Assembly (NCBI RefSeq): GCF_000174415.1
Contig: NZ_ACJM01000025.1
Span: 1 to 32,320 of the forward strand
Length of the DNA: 32,320 nucleotides
DNA from: Dethiobacter alkaliphilus AHT 1
GTDB taxonomy: Bacteria > Bacillota > Dethiobacteria > Dethiobacterales > Dethiobacteraceae
Direction of reading: 5' to 3'
In this document: piece after piece, positions 31,344-32,320 of the stretch
Numbering within the stretch: the first letter of the stretch is position 1
Layout of the letters: every line of letters begins with the position of its first letter
Notes under the pieces: model-generated
The model's database searches: none
What the model saw: the letters and a program-made list of their open reading frames with translations, nothing else
What the model was told of the DNA's origin: nothing
Position numbers and translations under genes: made by a program

Positions 31344-32177
31344 TTATTTGTTTTCTTTTTCGTAGGGGATGGGGATAAATTCTACCGAAGGTCTGGTTCT
31401 TTGTGGTTGGGGGAATTTATCCATGATTTCATAAATTTCATCGGGCAACAGCCCGCAGGCCGGCAAACCCATCTCCCCCAGTTCACTGCAGGTAATGGCA
31501 TAATCATGGGTCCATTTTCCTGAAGCCAGGGAAGCAGCCACTTCCCGGGCTTTTTCTTCGCCCAGCCTGTCCAAAAGGATTTCATACACCCGGTTAGTTA
31601 CCTGCTTGATGGCTTTTTCCGCCACATCATATAAAATTAAAGTTTCATCGTCCACCTCATTGATGTCTTTGGCTCTAACTGCTTTTAGAATTGATACTGC
31701 CGGATATCTGCCGATTTGCGGATCCACCGGACCCAAAACCGCATTACCATCCATCAGAATCTCATCGGCAGCCAAAGCAATCATTGTACCGCCGGACATG
31801 GCGTAATGGGGAACAAACACCGTAACTTTCGACGGATGATTTTTTAGGGCATTGGCAATTTGTTCAGAGGCCAAAACCAGGCCGCCCGGTGTATGTATTA
31901 AAAGATCAATGGGCATATCGTCCGGTGTATAGCGGATAGCCCGCAATACTTGCTCCGAATCTTCGATGTTTATATAGCGAGTCAGGGGAATGCCCAACAG
32001 AGATAACGACTCCTGACGGTGAACCAAGGTGATAACCCTTGACTTACGCTTTTTCTCCAAATCACGGATTAGTCTAATCCGGGCAGCTTCCAGCTTAGCC
32101 TGTTTCATTGCGGGAACCAATGCGGAAATAATAATGAAAAGCCAAATTATAGAGAAAAAATTAAAGTCTCCTCCCAA
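31344..32177 (-). CDS. Membrane-anchored ClpP/SppA-fold serine protease (SDH/DUF114 type)
   Basis: A 277-residue protein: one N-terminal membrane helix (about residues 8-24), a basic coiled segment (25-48), then a ClpP-fold protease domain. Seen: DLLIHTPGGLVLASEQIANAL, VTVFVPHYAMSGGTMIALAA with the nucleophile Ser at about 128, and LGPVDPQIGRYPA. This matches the SDH/DUF114 family of membrane-bound Clp-fold serine proteases; substrates are unknown. The start is TTG at 32177 because AAGGAG lies eight bases upstream; the GTG at 32186 overlaps that site. The next upstream gene ends only 15 bases before, suggesting an operon that continues beyond the window. Confidence 0.85.
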   Translation of the reverse strand: MGGDFNFFSIIWLFIIISALVPAMKQAKLEAARIRLIRDLEKKRKSRVITLVHRQESLSLLGIPLTRYINIEDSEQVLRAIRYTPDDMPIDLLIHTPGGLVLASEQIANALKNHPSKVTVFVPHYAMSGGTMIALAADEILMDGNAVLGPVDPQIGRYPAVSILKAVRAKDINEVDDETLILYDVAEKAIKQVTNRVYEILLDRLGEEKAREVAASLASGKWTHDYAITCSELGEMGLPACGLLPDEIYEIMDKFPQPQRTRPSVEFIPIPYEKENK

Positions 32178-32192
32178 AAATATCACTCCTTA

Positions 32193-32320
32193 TTATGCCG
32201 ACCAGCCTACTTCCAGGCGGTCGCCGTGTTTAAGCTGTGTGGTAAACTCAGCTTCCCTGCCGTTAACACGCAGCATCAGCGTGTTGCGGCCGGCGGGTGG
32301 ATTGGTTTCAAAGTTAATTA
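32193..32320 (-). CDS. C-terminal end of an unidentified gene (cut by window edge)
   Basis: Only the last 41 or so residues are present, including TNPPAGRNTLMLRVNGREAE and a closing GDRLEVGWSA. The pattern of a short beta-rich end with a Gly-Asp turn recalls small beta-grasp or FtsA/PilM-associated C-termini, but this is too little to name a family. It lies 15 bases upstream of the protease gene on the same strand, so the two are probably in one operon. Confidence 0.5.
   Translation of the reverse strand, partial: INFETNPPAGRNTLMLRVNGREAEFTTQLKHGDRLEVGWSA

Overview
The window looks like chromosomal DNA from an anaerobic, endospore-forming, single-membrane bacterium of the Firmicutes (Clostridia or a related class). 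Evidence: an alpha/beta-type small acid-soluble spore protein; rubredoxin, desulforedoxin and Fe-type superoxide dismutase; a Tad pilus set without an outer-membrane secretin; strong AGGAGG-type ribosome binding sites; and a Firmicutes-type glutamine synthetase of about 440 residues. I see no insertion sequence, phage, CRISPR array, rRNA or tRNA. The species cannot be fixed from the sequence.

Left third (1-12519, all minus strand). Reading in the direction of transcription: a CCA-adding-type nucleotidyltransferase, a DegS/DegU-like cytoplasmic two-component pair with its own terminator, two Flp pilin genes each with its own duplicated upstream region carrying a GGGACC-N2-GGTCCC palindrome, tadE, tadG, cpaB, tadZ (with a very long disordered linker), tadA, tadB, tadC and a DUF192 gene. 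This is a Tad/Flp type IV pilus locus probably controlled by the adjacent two-component system. It ends at a decayed N-terminal fragment of a Lon-like AAA protease gene.

Middle (12520-24370). An ADP-forming acyl-CoA synthetase gene with a P-loop/DRTGG partner (plus strand); endonuclease IV; a spore protein; a GntP-family permease; a thiamine-binding MTH1187-family protein; a wrecked TrkA-like gene; a 28-residue membrane microprotein; superoxide dismutase; an overlapping psuG/DUF1786 pair; an OsmC protein; an HD-GYP c-di-GMP phosphodiesterase translationally coupled to desulforedoxin; and a 57-residue membrane protein. A dispersed structured repeat of about 100 nt lies in two 3' regions, with a third half-copy. 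Its stems show compensatory base changes.

Right part (24536-32320). Rubredoxin, then a nitrogen-assimilation block on the minus strand in the order ANTAR regulator, glnA, amt, glnB/K. The ANTAR gene leader and the two gaps ahead of glnA and amt each hold an intrinsic terminator. They also carry short hairpins with six-base loops having A at position 1 and G at position 4, the known recognition pattern of ANTAR antitermination proteins. In two of the three leaders the hairpin and the terminator share bases, so they should be mutually exclusive. This is the best candidate for an interesting system here: an autoregulated ANTAR antitermination circuit for ammonium uptake and glutamine synthesis, whose protein has a degenerate receiver domain. 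On the plus strand follow a 6-phosphofructokinase and a ThiD-ThiN fusion; on the minus strand, a membrane-anchored ClpP/SppA-fold serine protease and the 3' end of an unidentified gene.
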